Shown piece after piece: positions 8,574-18,129 of a stretch of DNA of 64,000 nucleotides. Source of the stretch: JAODBJ01 sp963782465 (GTDB lineage: Bacteria > Actinomycetota > Acidimicrobiia > IMCC26256 > PALSA-610); NCBI GenBank assembly GCA_963782465.1, contig CAWAJR010000005.1, forward strand, positions 248,001 to 312,000, written 5' to 3'. The stretch's first letter is position 1. Every line of letters begins with the position of its first letter. The position numbers and the translations under genes were made by a program. A model generated the notes under the pieces. It had not been told where the DNA came from. It saw only the letters and a list, made by a program, of their open reading frames with translations, and made no database searches.

Positions 8574-10922
8574 GCGTTGGCTCCGATTGCGGTCGGGTCG
8601 AAGGCAGCGACGAGCGCGGCCGGCGCGTCCCACCGGGCCCGGCTGCATCCTCGGTGACGACAACCGTGCCGTTGATGACGAGATCGGTCCGCACGAGCGT
8701 GGGGAACGCACCTAGCCGTCCCACCGGGCCGCTCCCGAACGTGATCACCGAGGCGCTGCTGCACGCGCGTGCGACATGGAGGTCGAGGAGCGCATCGGGC
8801 TGCAGTGTGTCGAGGGTGACGACGGCACACCAAGGGGTCCGCGCCGCGATCATCGTCGTCGAGAGTGATTCCGCCGTCACCACGCGAGCCGCGACACCTT
8901 GGGCCTTGAGCGCGGCGATCGCGCCGCCCGCCGCCGTTGCCGGGACGCCCGGCGCGAGGCGGAGGGCGCACGCCACGGGGCGGGAGCGTTGGGCGAGGAC
9001 CGCGCCGGCCACCGACGCGACGCGGCCGGCGTCCATGCCGTCGACGACGAGCGTCGTCGCGTACGCCGCTTCCGGATCGAGGCTGAGCCCGCAGGCGCGT
9101 GCGAGGCGGGTGAGCCAGCGAGCCGTCGCGGCCCGCTCGTACACGGCACGCAGTACCGCGAGCTGCTCGCCGGGTTCGCGCACCGGCCGCCCAAGCAGCG
9201 CGTCGATCGCGCCGGCCGGGTCGTGCGAACCGTTGAGGATGTGCGGTCGCAGCGCGGCAGTCACGCTGACCGCGTCGGTCGTGACGACGTTCGCACCGGC
9301 CGCCAGTTGTTCGAGTGCCCGGTGGTGCAGCATCGTTTCGTTCCCGAGCGCGGGCGTCGCGATCCATGCGTGATGCTCGCGGTAGGCGGCAGGCCGGCGG
9401 GTCGTCGAGAGGTAACCGGCGCGCCGCGGTTCGAGATCGGCGACGCCGGGCGGCGGCTGACCGGCGAGATCGTCGAACGCACCGTCGTCGAACCAGCGCA
9501 ACCCGCGCGCGCCGGCGGCCTGCAGGGTGGCGACCAACCTCGCTCGGCGGCGCAAACCGAGTCGCGGGTCGAGCGAACCGAGGAAGCAGGCCACGGTCGC
9601 ATCTTCGGCGGTGGCTCCCGGCCCCGGGGGCGCCAGAACCCCGAAACGGGCGAGTTGCACGCCGAGCGAGAACGCGTCACCGCGCGGCACGTCGGCGAGG
9701 GGCCCGTGATCGCCGAGCACGAGATCGAAACGATCGGCGACGGCGTCGAGGCCCGGCACGAGGAACGGGGGACGGTCGAACCACAGGATCGAAGGCACGT
9801 TGCGGCGGGCGGCCGCGTCGAGCACGGCGCGCAGCTCCTCGTCGCGAGCGACACCGACCGAGGTTCCCAGACCGGCCCACGGCGAACCGGCCGACATCGC
9901 GCTCGCCTGCACGAGGAGCACGTCGGGGTCGGAGCGCCACAGTTGCATCACAGCCTGGTTCGGCTGCAGCGTGACCGCCCGGGCGTCGGGCGCGAGCACG
10001 CGCTCGGACTCCGCCGGCCAGACGCCGGCGAGCGTGAGCACACCGGTGAGGTCTTCGTCGACGGGCGCCGACAGCGGCGTGATCAGCTTCTGGGTGCGCA
10101 GCGGCTGGAGCGACGGGGCACGTTTCGGCTTCTCGTCGGCGTTTGCGGTCTTGAACCGCGCCCGTTCGGAACGTTGCCGGAACATCCGTACGAGTGTCCT
10201 CGGCGCCTCCAATGTCCGCTTCCCCGGTTTGGCGAGCGCGTCGACCACGATCCGCCCGACTTGGTACGTGGTCGAACGTTCGAGTTCGCGGAGTCGCTGC
10301 CGGTCGACGCGCATCATGTCGAGCTCTTCGCGCAGTGCTTCGATCTCGGTGCGCGGTTGGTCGGTGTCGAGGTCGTCGTCGGCGGAGCTCTCCGGGGCGA
10401 GCCCGCCTCGCAGTCGCTCGAGCTCGGCTTCGCGTGCGACGAGGCGGGCACGCAATGTGCGGGTACCCAACTCGCTGAGCCGCAACAAGTTGTGCTCGTC
10501 GGTGAAGGAAACGCCGGCGGCGACCGGCTCGAGCACCACGCCGATCGAAATGTGCCGGTACCCGAGCGGTACCGCAGCCGAGATTCGCCAGGGCTCGCCG
10601 CGCAACAGGTCGACGACGCGATGCACCGGAAGTTCCGATTCCGCGTAGCCGAAGAGCAACACGGCGCGGCGCGCACCGGCGGCCGCCGTGAGCGTTGCCG
10701 GCATGCGGTCGAGCGGGCGGTGCCGGCGTGGGTCGGCGCGAAGAGGTCGACGACAAGCGTCTGGTCGTCGAACCTGCGTCCGGCGGCTTCCATCCCCGGC
10801 ACGTGCTCGACTCCTTCCGGAAGGCCGAGGTACGGCGTGAGATCGAGTTCGCCCTCGTGAAGATCGACGACGTACTTGATGCCTTCGAGCGCGCTGTTCA
10901 ACACGTCGGCGATCCGCATCAC
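8570..10922 (-). CDS. Large glycan-locus protein: coiled coil plus glycosyltransferase-like region (two apparent frameshifts)
   Basis: Reads as one ~780-residue protein only if two single bases are restored, near 10720 (frame of MRIADVLNSALEGIKYVVDL into RPLDRMPATLTAAAG) and near 8638 (TVVVTEDAAG into ARWDAPAALVAAFDP). Both spots lie in C/G runs. Start and stop each overlap the neighbouring genes by 4 nt (ATGA, GTGA), supporting the joined model. An N-terminal domain is followed by a coiled coil (ELERLRGG...EIEALREELDMMRVDRQRLREL), a basic segment, a GT-B-like part (LLVQASAMSAGS, ILWFDRPPFLVPG, HHRALEQLAAGANVVTTDA) and a GT2-like end. Exact family not recognised. Confidence 0.6.
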
Positions 10923-11605
10923 TGCACTCCATTCCGCACGAACGAGTGGAAGCCGCGTGCATTCGTCCGGAACCCGTAGGGCTTGAACCCGCGATAGTCG
11001 AGTTCGTGTTCATGCGCGATGGCGAGATAGTCGGTGACGGGACGATGCACGATGTAGTTGCCGAGCTGCGCTCGACGCGCGCCATTGTGATCGGTGACGA
11101 CCAGCAGGCCACCGGGACGGGTGAGCGACGCGAGGTTCTCGAAACTCGCCGCCCAGACGTCGTCGTCGACGATGTCGAACATGACGTCGATCGCGTAGAC
11201 ACAATCGAAGAAGTCGGCGTGCTCGAACGTATCGAGTCGCGACTGCAGGAAGAGGCCCCGGTGATGGCGCCGGCAGAAATCGATCGCCGTCGCGCTGGCG
11301 TCGATACCGGTCACTTCGATCCCGCACTGGGCGAGATGCGACGCGAAAAACCCTTTGCCGCATCCGGCGTCGAGCGCGAAGCACGGTTCGACGAGGGGAA
11401 GGTGTTCCTCGATCAGTTCGAGCAGGCTGCCGACCCGGCGGAGGTAGAAGGCGTGGTTGCCGGCCGCGTCGAGCCCGATGTCGCCGCCCGAGAACTCGTC
11501 GCCGGCGCGGGCATGGCGATCGTCCCAGTACCGCAGTGCTTCGTCGGTCAGGAGCAGTGGCCGCCGGCCGTCACCTGCACTCCCGAACCCGGGCCCGTCG
11601 CTCAC
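10919..11605 (-). CDS. Class I SAM-dependent methyltransferase
   Basis: 228 residues from the GTG at 11605, which has a GGGGAGG ribosome-binding site 3 nt upstream. The opening ALRYWDDRHARAGDEFSGGDIG resembles sugar or thiopurine-type methyltransferases. SAM motifs are CFALDAGCGKGFFASHL, VTGIDASATAIDFCRRHH and FFDCVYAIDVMFDIVDD, then GGLLVVTDHNGA. The stop overlaps the next gene as ATGA. Longer open frame upstream to 12283 lies over the neighbouring membrane-protein gene and is not coding. Probably methylates a glycan intermediate made by the flanking transferases. Confidence 0.85.
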   Translation of the reverse strand: MSDGPGFGSAGDGRRPLLLTDEALRYWDDRHARAGDEFSGGDIGLDAAGNHAFYLRRVGSLLELIEEHLPLVEPCFALDAGCGKGFFASHLAQCGIEVTGIDASATAIDFCRRHHRGLFLQSRLDTFEHADFFDCVYAIDVMFDIVDDDVWAASFENLASLTRPGGLLVVTDHNGARRAQLGNYIVHRPVTDYLAIAHEHELDYRGFKPYGFRTNARGFHSFVRNGVQ

Positions 11606-11640
11606 ACGCCTCCCCAGTCCCTCGGCGGGACGGCTCGATG

Positions 11641-13071
11641 CTACCGATGGGCGGCTCGCGAAGGTGCGACGTAGATCGAAACGCCGGGTGCGCCCGACGG
11701 TGAGACGACCGGCCAGCGCGCGATCGGCGAGCCCGCGATCGGCGGTTTGAAACCCACGGCGAACAGGTCCTCCGGCCGGCGGGTGAACGAGCGCGGCACG
11801 ACCGTGGTCTGGTCGAAGCGCAACGGCACGCCGTCGCAATGTGACGCGATCTCGAGCTGCGGGAAGTCGAACTGGGCCACGAACGCGCACGGACGGCCGC
11901 CCGCCAGCCGTGCCAGTTCCAGCCCGGCCTCGTGCGGGATGGCGCGGGTCTTGCGTTCGGCGCGCGCGACCGCGTGCGCCTCGCGGGCGTGCGCCACCAC
12001 CGAACCGGCCGCGATCACCACCACCACTGCCGCAACCGCGCCCCACCATCGGCGGGGGCGGCGGGCCGCACACGACGCAGCTTCGAGCGCGACGCCGGCC
12101 GGAATCGTGGCGAGCGCGAAGCCCGGCAGCATGAAACGCACGCCGGTGTCCGACCAGTACACGGCGTACGTGACGACGAGGAGCAGTCCGGCGACCGCCG
12201 GCGGCGCAACCACGGCCAGTTGGCCTCGCCGCGCCGCCAGCCACACTCCGGCCGCCAGGAGCGCCGTAAGAAAGGCGACCCAACCGAGCGCGGCGACGAC
12301 GCCCTTGGTCATGAGGACCGTTCCCGGCGCGCGGTGCACCAGCGCGGTGATCAGACCGCTGCGGGGATCACGCGCGGGCTGCCGTTCGAACGCGGCCCGG
12401 AACCGGCTGATCGGCCCATGGAACGACACGAACGCCTCGGCCACCCAGAGCAACCAGCCGATCGCGGTACCGGCGACCAGCGCGACCGACGACGCGACGG
12501 CATCCCGCCGCTGCACGAGGAGCCACACCGGCACGACGGCGACCCCGGCGAGCAGCGCGTCGGTCGGCCGGATGCACGCCGCGACGGTCGTGAACGCGAG
12601 GACCCAACCCGGCGAACCGCCCGGCCGGCCTTCGCGAGGCGCTGCCGCGCCGACGGCACCGAGCAATCCGAGCGCGACCAGCAGGTTCGGGTACAGCTCG
12701 GTGCCGTAGAAGAGCGCGGGCCAAGAACCGGCGAACAACAACGCGGCCGCCGGCGCGGCCCACCCGAGACGCGTCGACCACGTCCCGTACGCGAGCACCA
12801 AACCGGTCGCTCCGAGGAGGAGCAACTCCACCCGCACCGCGACGACGCTCCCACCGGGGGCGATCACCGGCCACAGGATCGCGGGAAAGCCGAGCGCGCG
12901 CACCGGGTCCCACGTGATCGTCGGGAGTTTCGGCGACGCCTTGGCGAAGTACACCGCTTCGTCCCACGCGAACCAGCGGTGAACGCCGACGAGCACGATC
13001 TGCGCGACAACCCAGGCGACGGCGATCGCGACGAGCGCGGCGCGGGCGCGCCGGATCGCGAGCGGGCTCAT
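11641..13071 (-). CDS. Polytopic membrane protein, GT-C/dolichyl-mannosyltransferase-like
   Basis: 476 residues from the ATG at 13071, which overlaps the upstream stop as ATGA. About nine to ten hydrophobic helices are visible (for example ALVAIAVAWVVAQIVLVGV, WVAFLTALLAAGVWLA, WWGAVAAVVVVIAAGSVV). The first periplasmic loop carries WFAWDEAVYFAKA, the acidic D-E pair expected of lipid-phosphosugar-dependent GT-C enzymes. A ~100-residue extracytoplasmic tail follows. Probably transfers sugar from a polyprenyl carrier outside the membrane; the acceptor is unknown. Confidence 0.72.
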   Translation of the reverse strand: MSPLAIRRARAALVAIAVAWVVAQIVLVGVHRWFAWDEAVYFAKASPKLPTITWDPVRALGFPAILWPVIAPGGSVVAVRVELLLLGATGLVLAYGTWSTRLGWAAPAAALLFAGSWPALFYGTELYPNLLVALGLLGAVGAAAPREGRPGGSPGWVLAFTTVAACIRPTDALLAGVAVVPVWLLVQRRDAVASSVALVAGTAIGWLLWVAEAFVSFHGPISRFRAAFERQPARDPRSGLITALVHRAPGTVLMTKGVVAALGWVAFLTALLAAGVWLAARRGQLAVVAPPAVAGLLLVVTYAVYWSDTGVRFMLPGFALATIPAGVALEAASCAARRPRRWWGAVAAVVVVIAAGSVVAHAREAHAVARAERKTRAIPHEAGLELARLAGGRPCAFVAQFDFPQLEIASHCDGVPLRFDQTTVVPRSFTRRPEDLFAVGFKPPIAGSPIARWPVVSPSGAPGVSIYVAPSRAAHR

Positions 13072-15131
13072 GCGTGGCCGCGGCGCCAGAAGTGGCACTC
13101 GGCATCGCGCCCGACGTCGGTGAACCCGGCCGCCGTCATCGCGCTCCCGACGACGCCGCGCTCGAGCCCGAGCCGCGTGCAGGCGACGTCGACCGAGAGC
13201 TGGTTCAGCGACGCGATGAAGGCGCCGGACTCCGACGGCTGGATCCCCGACTGCATGCCGCGCGTCACGAGGCGGCGCTGGTCGGCCAAGAAGCCGGGCG
13301 CATGGCTGGCTCTTCCGGTGAGGTACTGACCACGCGGATCGACCGTCTTCACGTCGGCACTCCGGATCGCGACGGCACCCGCGATGCGTTCAGGCGCGGC
13401 AATGACGTCGCCCGGGTGCGCGAGCGAGAGCAACTTCGAGGCCGGCGTTTCATCGCGCGGCGAGATGTCCCACTGCGGGTGCGACACGACGAACGCGCCG
13501 TTACGGCGCGCCCACACCGGCGCGCCACCGGCGACGCACACCACGACCACCGCGGCCGCGACAGCGACAACCGCGCGCGTGCCGTACCGGGCGAGCGCCC
13601 CGGTCGCGAGGAGGCCGACCATCGCGGGGAGCGGCACGATCCAGACCACCCGCCAGACCACCGATGCCCCCTCGGACGACGCGTTCTTCAACGCGTGGAG
13701 CGCGAGCGGCGTGAGGAACACGCCGAACAAGGCGACCGGCGCGAGGACCAGTGCGTAGCGGGCCACGCGGTCGCGCGTGCCCAGCCACCCGCAAAGCGCG
13801 GCGACCGAAGCGACCACGCCCATCGTGCCCGTCCCGATCACGAAGTACCACGGCGTCCACGAATGCAACGGCGACACAGCCACGGGCGACGGCCGGCCGA
13901 TATCACCGACCAACTCGCCGGCGCGCGCCGCGAGCGCGAGCGCGACCGGTTGGCGCGCCGCGATCGCCGCGAACAGGCCACCGCCGAGCGGGTAGACGAG
14001 CGCGGCCAGCGTGCCCGCAACCTGTGACCGCACGCGGTCGCGCCGCAAACCGGCAACGACGCCGAGCACCGTGATCGGCGGCGCGACGAACAGCGCCGTC
14101 GTCGAGAAACCGACGGCCGCGATGTTGGTCGCGATCAGCATCACCAGTGCGCGCCGGTCGCCGTCGCGTGACCACGCGATCGCGTGGCGCCACAGGAGCG
14201 GCACGGCGAGGAACACGAAGATGGCCTTGCCCTGCCAGTCGCGCACCATCCCGAAGTTGCCGAACGACGGATGGATGTTGCCGTCGAACGCGAGGAACAC
14301 GGCACTCACCGCGAGCGCGAGCCACGGCAGCACGGCTCGGAGTTCGCGCAACAAGCGCCACAACGCGAGCATCGCGAGGAATGACACGGCCGGCGCCACG
14401 CCCAGGTACGCGACACTCGGCGCGGTCCACGGCGTGTAACGCGCGATCACCCCGATGAACGGCTCGATCGCGGGCGACGGGTTCTCCGGTCGTGTGTACG
14501 CGAAGCGTTCGTTGGAGAGCAGCGTGTCGCGCTGCGGGAACGTGCGGCCATGATGCGAGATCCACACCGACCGGTTGAGGGTGAGGATGTCGTCGGCGTC
14601 GGACCGCACGATGAACAACGAACCCGCCGCGAACGCGACGGCAATCACGATCGCGACGATCGGTGCGAGCGCGACCGGTCGCCGCGCCGGCACCGATCGC
14701 CCCTTCCGGATCGCAACCGCCGCGACCGCGAGCGCGATCACGGCGGCCGCTTCGGCCAGCCACCAGTGCTTGCCTTCGAGCACCGACCGCGCGAGCGCGA
14801 TCGCGACGACCGCGCCGACGATCCCCGCGATCGCGGCCGGCGCGGGCGCCACCTCGACGTCGGTCGCGCCCTCGCCGCCTCGCCGCGCCCGGCTGCGCCA
14901 CGGCACGACGGCGGCTGCCGCGGCTCCCGCGACGACGCCGGCGAACCAGATCCCGGTCGCGACCGCGACCGGGACGTGGCCGACGATTGCCACGTGGTAC
15001 ACGACGGTCCACAACGCGAACGCGAGGATGGCCGCGTCGAGCGCGACGTCGATACCGCGCGTCACCGGGTCGACGTCGCCGGCGTCGATCGCGGGAGCTG
15101 CGTCGGGCTCGGCCGTGAGCGCGGCGTTCAC
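13068..15131 (-). CDS. Large polytopic membrane protein of the glycan locus
   Basis: 687 residues from the GTG at 15131, overlapping the sulfotransferase stop (GTGA); the stop overlaps the next gene (ATGA). More than a dozen transmembrane helices are visible, and the central loop WISHHGRTFPQRDTLLSNER faces outside in most topologies. The C-terminal ~150 residues after the last helix are soluble (DETPASKLLSLAHPGDVIAAPERIAG), as in bacterial GT-C-fold proteins with a periplasmic domain. Family not identified with certainty. Co-transcription with the sulfotransferase and GT-C neighbour points to export or modification of a surface glycan. Confidence 0.7.
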   Translation of the reverse strand: MNAALTAEPDAAPAIDAGDVDPVTRGIDVALDAAILAFALWTVVYHVAIVGHVPVAVATGIWFAGVVAGAAAAAVVPWRSRARRGGEGATDVEVAPAPAAIAGIVGAVVAIALARSVLEGKHWWLAEAAAVIALAVAAVAIRKGRSVPARRPVALAPIVAIVIAVAFAAGSLFIVRSDADDILTLNRSVWISHHGRTFPQRDTLLSNERFAYTRPENPSPAIEPFIGVIARYTPWTAPSVAYLGVAPAVSFLAMLALWRLLRELRAVLPWLALAVSAVFLAFDGNIHPSFGNFGMVRDWQGKAIFVFLAVPLLWRHAIAWSRDGDRRALVMLIATNIAAVGFSTTALFVAPPITVLGVVAGLRRDRVRSQVAGTLAALVYPLGGGLFAAIAARQPVALALAARAGELVGDIGRPSPVAVSPLHSWTPWYFVIGTGTMGVVASVAALCGWLGTRDRVARYALVLAPVALFGVFLTPLALHALKNASSEGASVVWRVVWIVPLPAMVGLLATGALARYGTRAVVAVAAAVVVVCVAGGAPVWARRNGAFVVSHPQWDISPRDETPASKLLSLAHPGDVIAAPERIAGAVAIRSADVKTVDPRGQYLTGRASHAPGFLADQRRLVTRGMQSGIQPSESGAFIASLNQLSVDVACTRLGLERGVVGSAMTAAGFTDVGRDAECHFWRRGHA

Positions 15132-16171
15132 CGGCGCCGGAGCATTTGCTGCGCGCGGCGGGCGCGGCGCGCCGCCCCCAACGCGGCGCGTTCGAGCCGC
15201 CCGATCTCCGTGTAGCCGAGTGCGCCGGCGACCGCGTCCGACACCGCTCGGGCGGTGCCCAGTTCCGCCCGGCACGCTTCCAGCTCGTACTCGCACTCGC
15301 CGGTGAGGCGGGTCGCGCGGTCGAGGGCGCGCCGCTCGGCGGTGGTCGGTGCGCGCCGGGCCGTGATCAGCGCGTCGGTCAGCGGCGAGTCGGGCGGCAA
15401 CTCGCCCGGGTCGAACCGTTCGTGCGCGCCGGCGAGCGCGAGCGATCGGTCGAACAGTGCCCGCTGCTCGGCGCTGACCCGCTCGTCGCGGTCGAGCGCG
15501 GCCCGGTCGTGGCGAGCGTGGCGCAACGACGACAGCAGGAACCGGCGGATCGCGTCGGGGTCGGGCGCGGTGGCGACCTGGTCGTGCGCGACGAGGAACT
15601 TCTCGAGGTCGGTGACCGCGGCCGGGTCGTCGACGATGCGGTCGTAGTCGACGACGATGGCCGGCAGCCCGGCCGCGTCGCGAAACACCAGCCGCGTGTA
15701 ACGCTCCCACAGCGCCATCGCGTACGTGACCGCCATGCGGTCGCGGCGTGAGAGCGATGCCGCGATGTCGAGCGGGTTGCGCACCACGACCACCGCGACG
15801 TCGTCGCCACTGCCGACGCAACGCCGCCAGAACGGCAGCACCACGCTCGCTCGCGGGTCTTTGAAGACCCAGCGCGGACCGTCGTAGGTCGCGACGAACT
15901 CGGCGCCGGCGCGGGCCAGCAGCTCGGCCATCTCGGGGGCGTCGACGAAGGAAGGGTCGGGGGCCGGTGGTGCGTCCCAGCTGCCCCCCAGACGGTCCAG
16001 GACCTCGTCGTTCACCTCCATGAGCGCCAGGTGCTCCCAGAACCCGGCCGGGTTGTCGGCCTGCACCGGCATGAGCCGGTCGGCGCGACCGATCGGGACG
16101 CCGAGCAGGTTGATCACCCGGGTCACGGCCGAAGTCCCGGACCGGTGCATGCCGAGCACGTAGACGCCCAT
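15128..16171 (-). CDS. Sulfotransferase family protein
   Basis: 347 residues, first gene of the overlapped glycan operon. The N-terminal P-loop-like PAPS site is VLGMHRSGTSAVTRVINLLG, and the 3'-phosphate site is VVVRNPLDIAASLSRRD near residue 128. FKDPRASVVLPFW and VVDYDRIVDDP are also typical of the Sulfotransfer_3 group. After residue ~270 the chain is an Arg/Ala-rich helix. A TAGCCT -10-like box lies 9 nt before the ATG. This is the second sulfotransferase in the cluster, so the product is probably sulfated. Confidence 0.85.
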   Translation of the reverse strand: MGVYVLGMHRSGTSAVTRVINLLGVPIGRADRLMPVQADNPAGFWEHLALMEVNDEVLDRLGGSWDAPPAPDPSFVDAPEMAELLARAGAEFVATYDGPRWVFKDPRASVVLPFWRRCVGSGDDVAVVVVRNPLDIAASLSRRDRMAVTYAMALWERYTRLVFRDAAGLPAIVVDYDRIVDDPAAVTDLEKFLVAHDQVATAPDPDAIRRFLLSSLRHARHDRAALDRDERVSAEQRALFDRSLALAGAHERFDPGELPPDSPLTDALITARRAPTTAERRALDRATRLTGECEYELEACRAELGTARAVSDAVAGALGYTEIGRLERAALGAARRARRAQQMLRRR

Positions 16172-16205
16172 CGGCCGCTGAGGCTAGATGCGCCGCCGAC
16201 CCACC

Positions 16206-16246
16206 GTGCGTCGATAGCTATCGCATAGCGATAGCTATCGACGCAC
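16206..16246. terminator. Perfect 19-bp hairpin with nested palindromes
   Basis: Arms GTGCGTCGATAGCTATCGC and its exact reverse complement are separated by 3 nt (ATA). Each arm itself contains the self-complementary CGATAGCTATCG. It spans the stop codon of the phosphatase-family gene on the minus strand and sits before the sulfotransferase operon, so a transcription terminator is the simplest reading. There is no T-tract. The repeated inner palindrome would also make a good dimeric protein-binding site. Confidence 0.6.
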
Positions 16247-16918
16247 CTCGAGCCGGGCCCACACGGGACGGTGGTCGCTCTGACGGTGGTCTTCCACCAC
16301 CCCGCCGTCGATGTACGCCAGCCGGTCGTTGACGAGCACATGGTCGATCTGGCTGTGTGGGCGGTGCGAGGGGTACGTGCGGCCCCGCACGGTTCGCTGC
16401 CAGCCGGGGAACAGCCGCTCGACCCACGGTCCCCACAGGTTGAAGTCGCCGGCCAGGAGCGCCGGGCCGTCGAAGCGGGGCAGCCGGCGGCGCAGACCGT
16501 CGAGCTGGACGATCGGCGCGCCCCACCACAAGCGCGACGACGTGTGCAGCCCGACGACGTCGACCGCGGCGCCGCCGACGTCGAGGGTGAGGTCGATCGC
16601 GACGCGCGGGCCCGCGGGGTCGAACAGGGTCCGCCGGAGCGGGATGTCGCTCCGAGCCTGCACCGGGAAGCGCGACGCGACCGCGAGCGACCACGATCCC
16701 TCACCCGGCGACGCCAGCTCCGGCTTGCGGCCGGTGCGGTTCATCGTCACCCACGGCGCGACCGCGACCGAATACCCGGCCGCTTCGAGCCGGTCGACGA
16801 CACCGCCCGGCTCGTGCGGCACCCAGGTCTCGGGAAGGACCAGGACGTCGGCGTCGAGGCGCGCCAACACCTCGAACACGTCGTACACCACGTTCCGGCC
16901 CGCGCCGAAGCGAGTCAC
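16235..16918 (-). CDS. Endonuclease/exonuclease/phosphatase-family protein
   Basis: Metal-dependent EEP-fold phosphoesterase; could act on nucleic acid or phospholipids. Motifs are LDADVLVLPETWVPHEP (catalytic Glu), VDVVGLHTSS, PALLAGDFNLWGPW (Asp-x-Asn) and the C-terminal SQIDHVLVND and QSDHRPVWARLEV (catalytic His). The GTG at 16918 is the first standard start, but the frame is coding-like further upstream (VEFTVGGFNSRWG), back to the stop of the acyl-CoA dehydrogenase at 16979. The real start may therefore be a non-standard codon near 16960 (CTG), or a base may be missing. Without that stretch the first strand and its Asn would be lost. Confidence 0.78.
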   Translation of the reverse strand: MTRFGAGRNVVYDVFEVLARLDADVLVLPETWVPHEPGGVVDRLEAAGYSVAVAPWVTMNRTGRKPELASPGEGSWSLAVASRFPVQARSDIPLRRTLFDPAGPRVAIDLTLDVGGAAVDVVGLHTSSRLWWGAPIVQLDGLRRRLPRFDGPALLAGDFNLWGPWVERLFPGWQRTVRGRTYPSHRPHSQIDHVLVNDRLAYIDGGVVEDHRQSDHRPVWARLEVRR

Positions 16919-16978
16919 CCCCCAGCGCGAGTTGAACCCCCCGACCGTGAACTCGACCAGAGCGACGGTCCTGTTCGC

Positions 16979-18109
16979 TCAGATACCGATGCGCTGCGCG
17001 AGCAGTTCGCGGTGGTAAGTCGCGTCACCGAGGAAGATCTCGGAACTCTTCGCGCGCTTGAAGTAGAGGTGCGCGTCGTGCTCCCAGGTGAACCCGATGC
17101 CGCCGTGGATCTGGATGTTCTCCGCGGCGGAGTGGAAGTAGGCCTCCGACACGTAGGCCTTCGCGAGGCAGGCGACCACCGGCAGCTCGTCGTTGTCTTC
17201 GGCCGCCGCCCACGCCGCGTAATACGCGGCCGACTTGCCCGACTCGACTTCGAGCAGCATGTCGGCGCACTTGTGCTTGATCGCCTGGAACGACCCGATC
17301 GGCCGCCCGAACTGCACTCGGACCTTCGCGTACTCAACCGACATGTCGAGCACGAACTGCGCGCCACCAACCATCTCGTTGCTGAGCGCGACGGCCGCCT
17401 GGTCGAGCGTCTTGCTCAACGCCGGCCAGCCCTTGCCGGGCTCACCGAGGGGTTCGGCGGTCACGCCGGAAAACTCGATGCGCGACTGCTTGCGGGTCTG
17501 GTCCATCGTCGACAGCGCGGTGCGGGTGATGCCGTCGGCATCCGCGCGTACCGTGAAGAAGGCGATGCCGTCGGTGCCGCTCGTACCTTGCGTGCGGGCC
17601 ACCACCACGAGCAGGTCGGCGTTGTGCCCGTCGATGACGAACATCTTCTCGCCGTCGAGCGTCCACGCCCCGCCCGATTCCTTCGCCGACAGCGTGATGC
17701 CGTCGGCACCCCACTTGCCCGACGGTTCGGTGAACGCGAGCGCGGCGATCGTGTCGCCCGACGCGATGCCGGGCAGCAAGGCCTGCTTCTGCGCGTCGGT
17801 GCCGGCGTTCAAGATCGCGTTCCCGGCGAGCACGACGCTCGCCAAGTAGGGCGCGCACAGCAACACGCGTCCCATCTCCTCGAGCACGATGCCGAGCTCG
17901 ATGAACGTGAAGCCCTGCCCGCCGTACTCCTCGGGGATGTGCAACCCCTGCAAGCCGAGTTCCTGGCCCATCTGCTTCCACACCGCAGGGTCGTAGCCCT
18001 CGGTGGTGTCCATCAGCCGGCGCACCTCGCTCGACGGCGACTTCGACTCGAGGAATTGGCGCACAGTGCGCCGCAGCTCTTCCTGCTCCTCGGAAAACGC
18101 GAAATTCAT
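16979..18109 (-). CDS. Acyl-CoA dehydrogenase, probable non-catalytic subunit
   Basis: 376-residue FAD-dependent acyl-CoA dehydrogenase fold: MNFAFSEEQEELRRTVRQFL, IPEEYGGQGFTFIELGIVLEEMGR, AFTEPSGKWGADG (FAD/substrate loop), GEKMFVIDGHNADLLVVVART and VRVQFGRPIGSFQAIKHKCADM. The canonical YEGT segment is replaced by IFLGDATYH and the alternative Glu site reads LDQAAVA, so I see no catalytic base. Start at ATG 18109 has AGGGGACAG upstream. It lies 20 nt after the partner dehydrogenase, like the two-gene FadE pairs that form alpha2beta2 enzymes in steroid side-chain degradation. That functional parallel is inference. Confidence 0.85.
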   Translation of the reverse strand: MNFAFSEEQEELRRTVRQFLESKSPSSEVRRLMDTTEGYDPAVWKQMGQELGLQGLHIPEEYGGQGFTFIELGIVLEEMGRVLLCAPYLASVVLAGNAILNAGTDAQKQALLPGIASGDTIAALAFTEPSGKWGADGITLSAKESGGAWTLDGEKMFVIDGHNADLLVVVARTQGTSGTDGIAFFTVRADADGITRTALSTMDQTRKQSRIEFSGVTAEPLGEPGKGWPALSKTLDQAAVALSNEMVGGAQFVLDMSVEYAKVRVQFGRPIGSFQAIKHKCADMLLEVESGKSAAYYAAWAAAEDNDELPVVACLAKAYVSEAYFHSAAENIQIHGGIGFTWEHDAHLYFKRAKSSEIFLGDATYHRELLAQRIGI

Positions 18110-18129
18110 ACCTGTCCCCTTTGCGGGTG

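Noticed and set aside
7252..11202. A single 1316-residue minus-strand frame
   Set aside because: It is a composite. The middle matches the glycan protein (8570-10922), but both ends are out-of-frame shadows of neighbours, so the overlapping 4-nt start and stop model was used instead.
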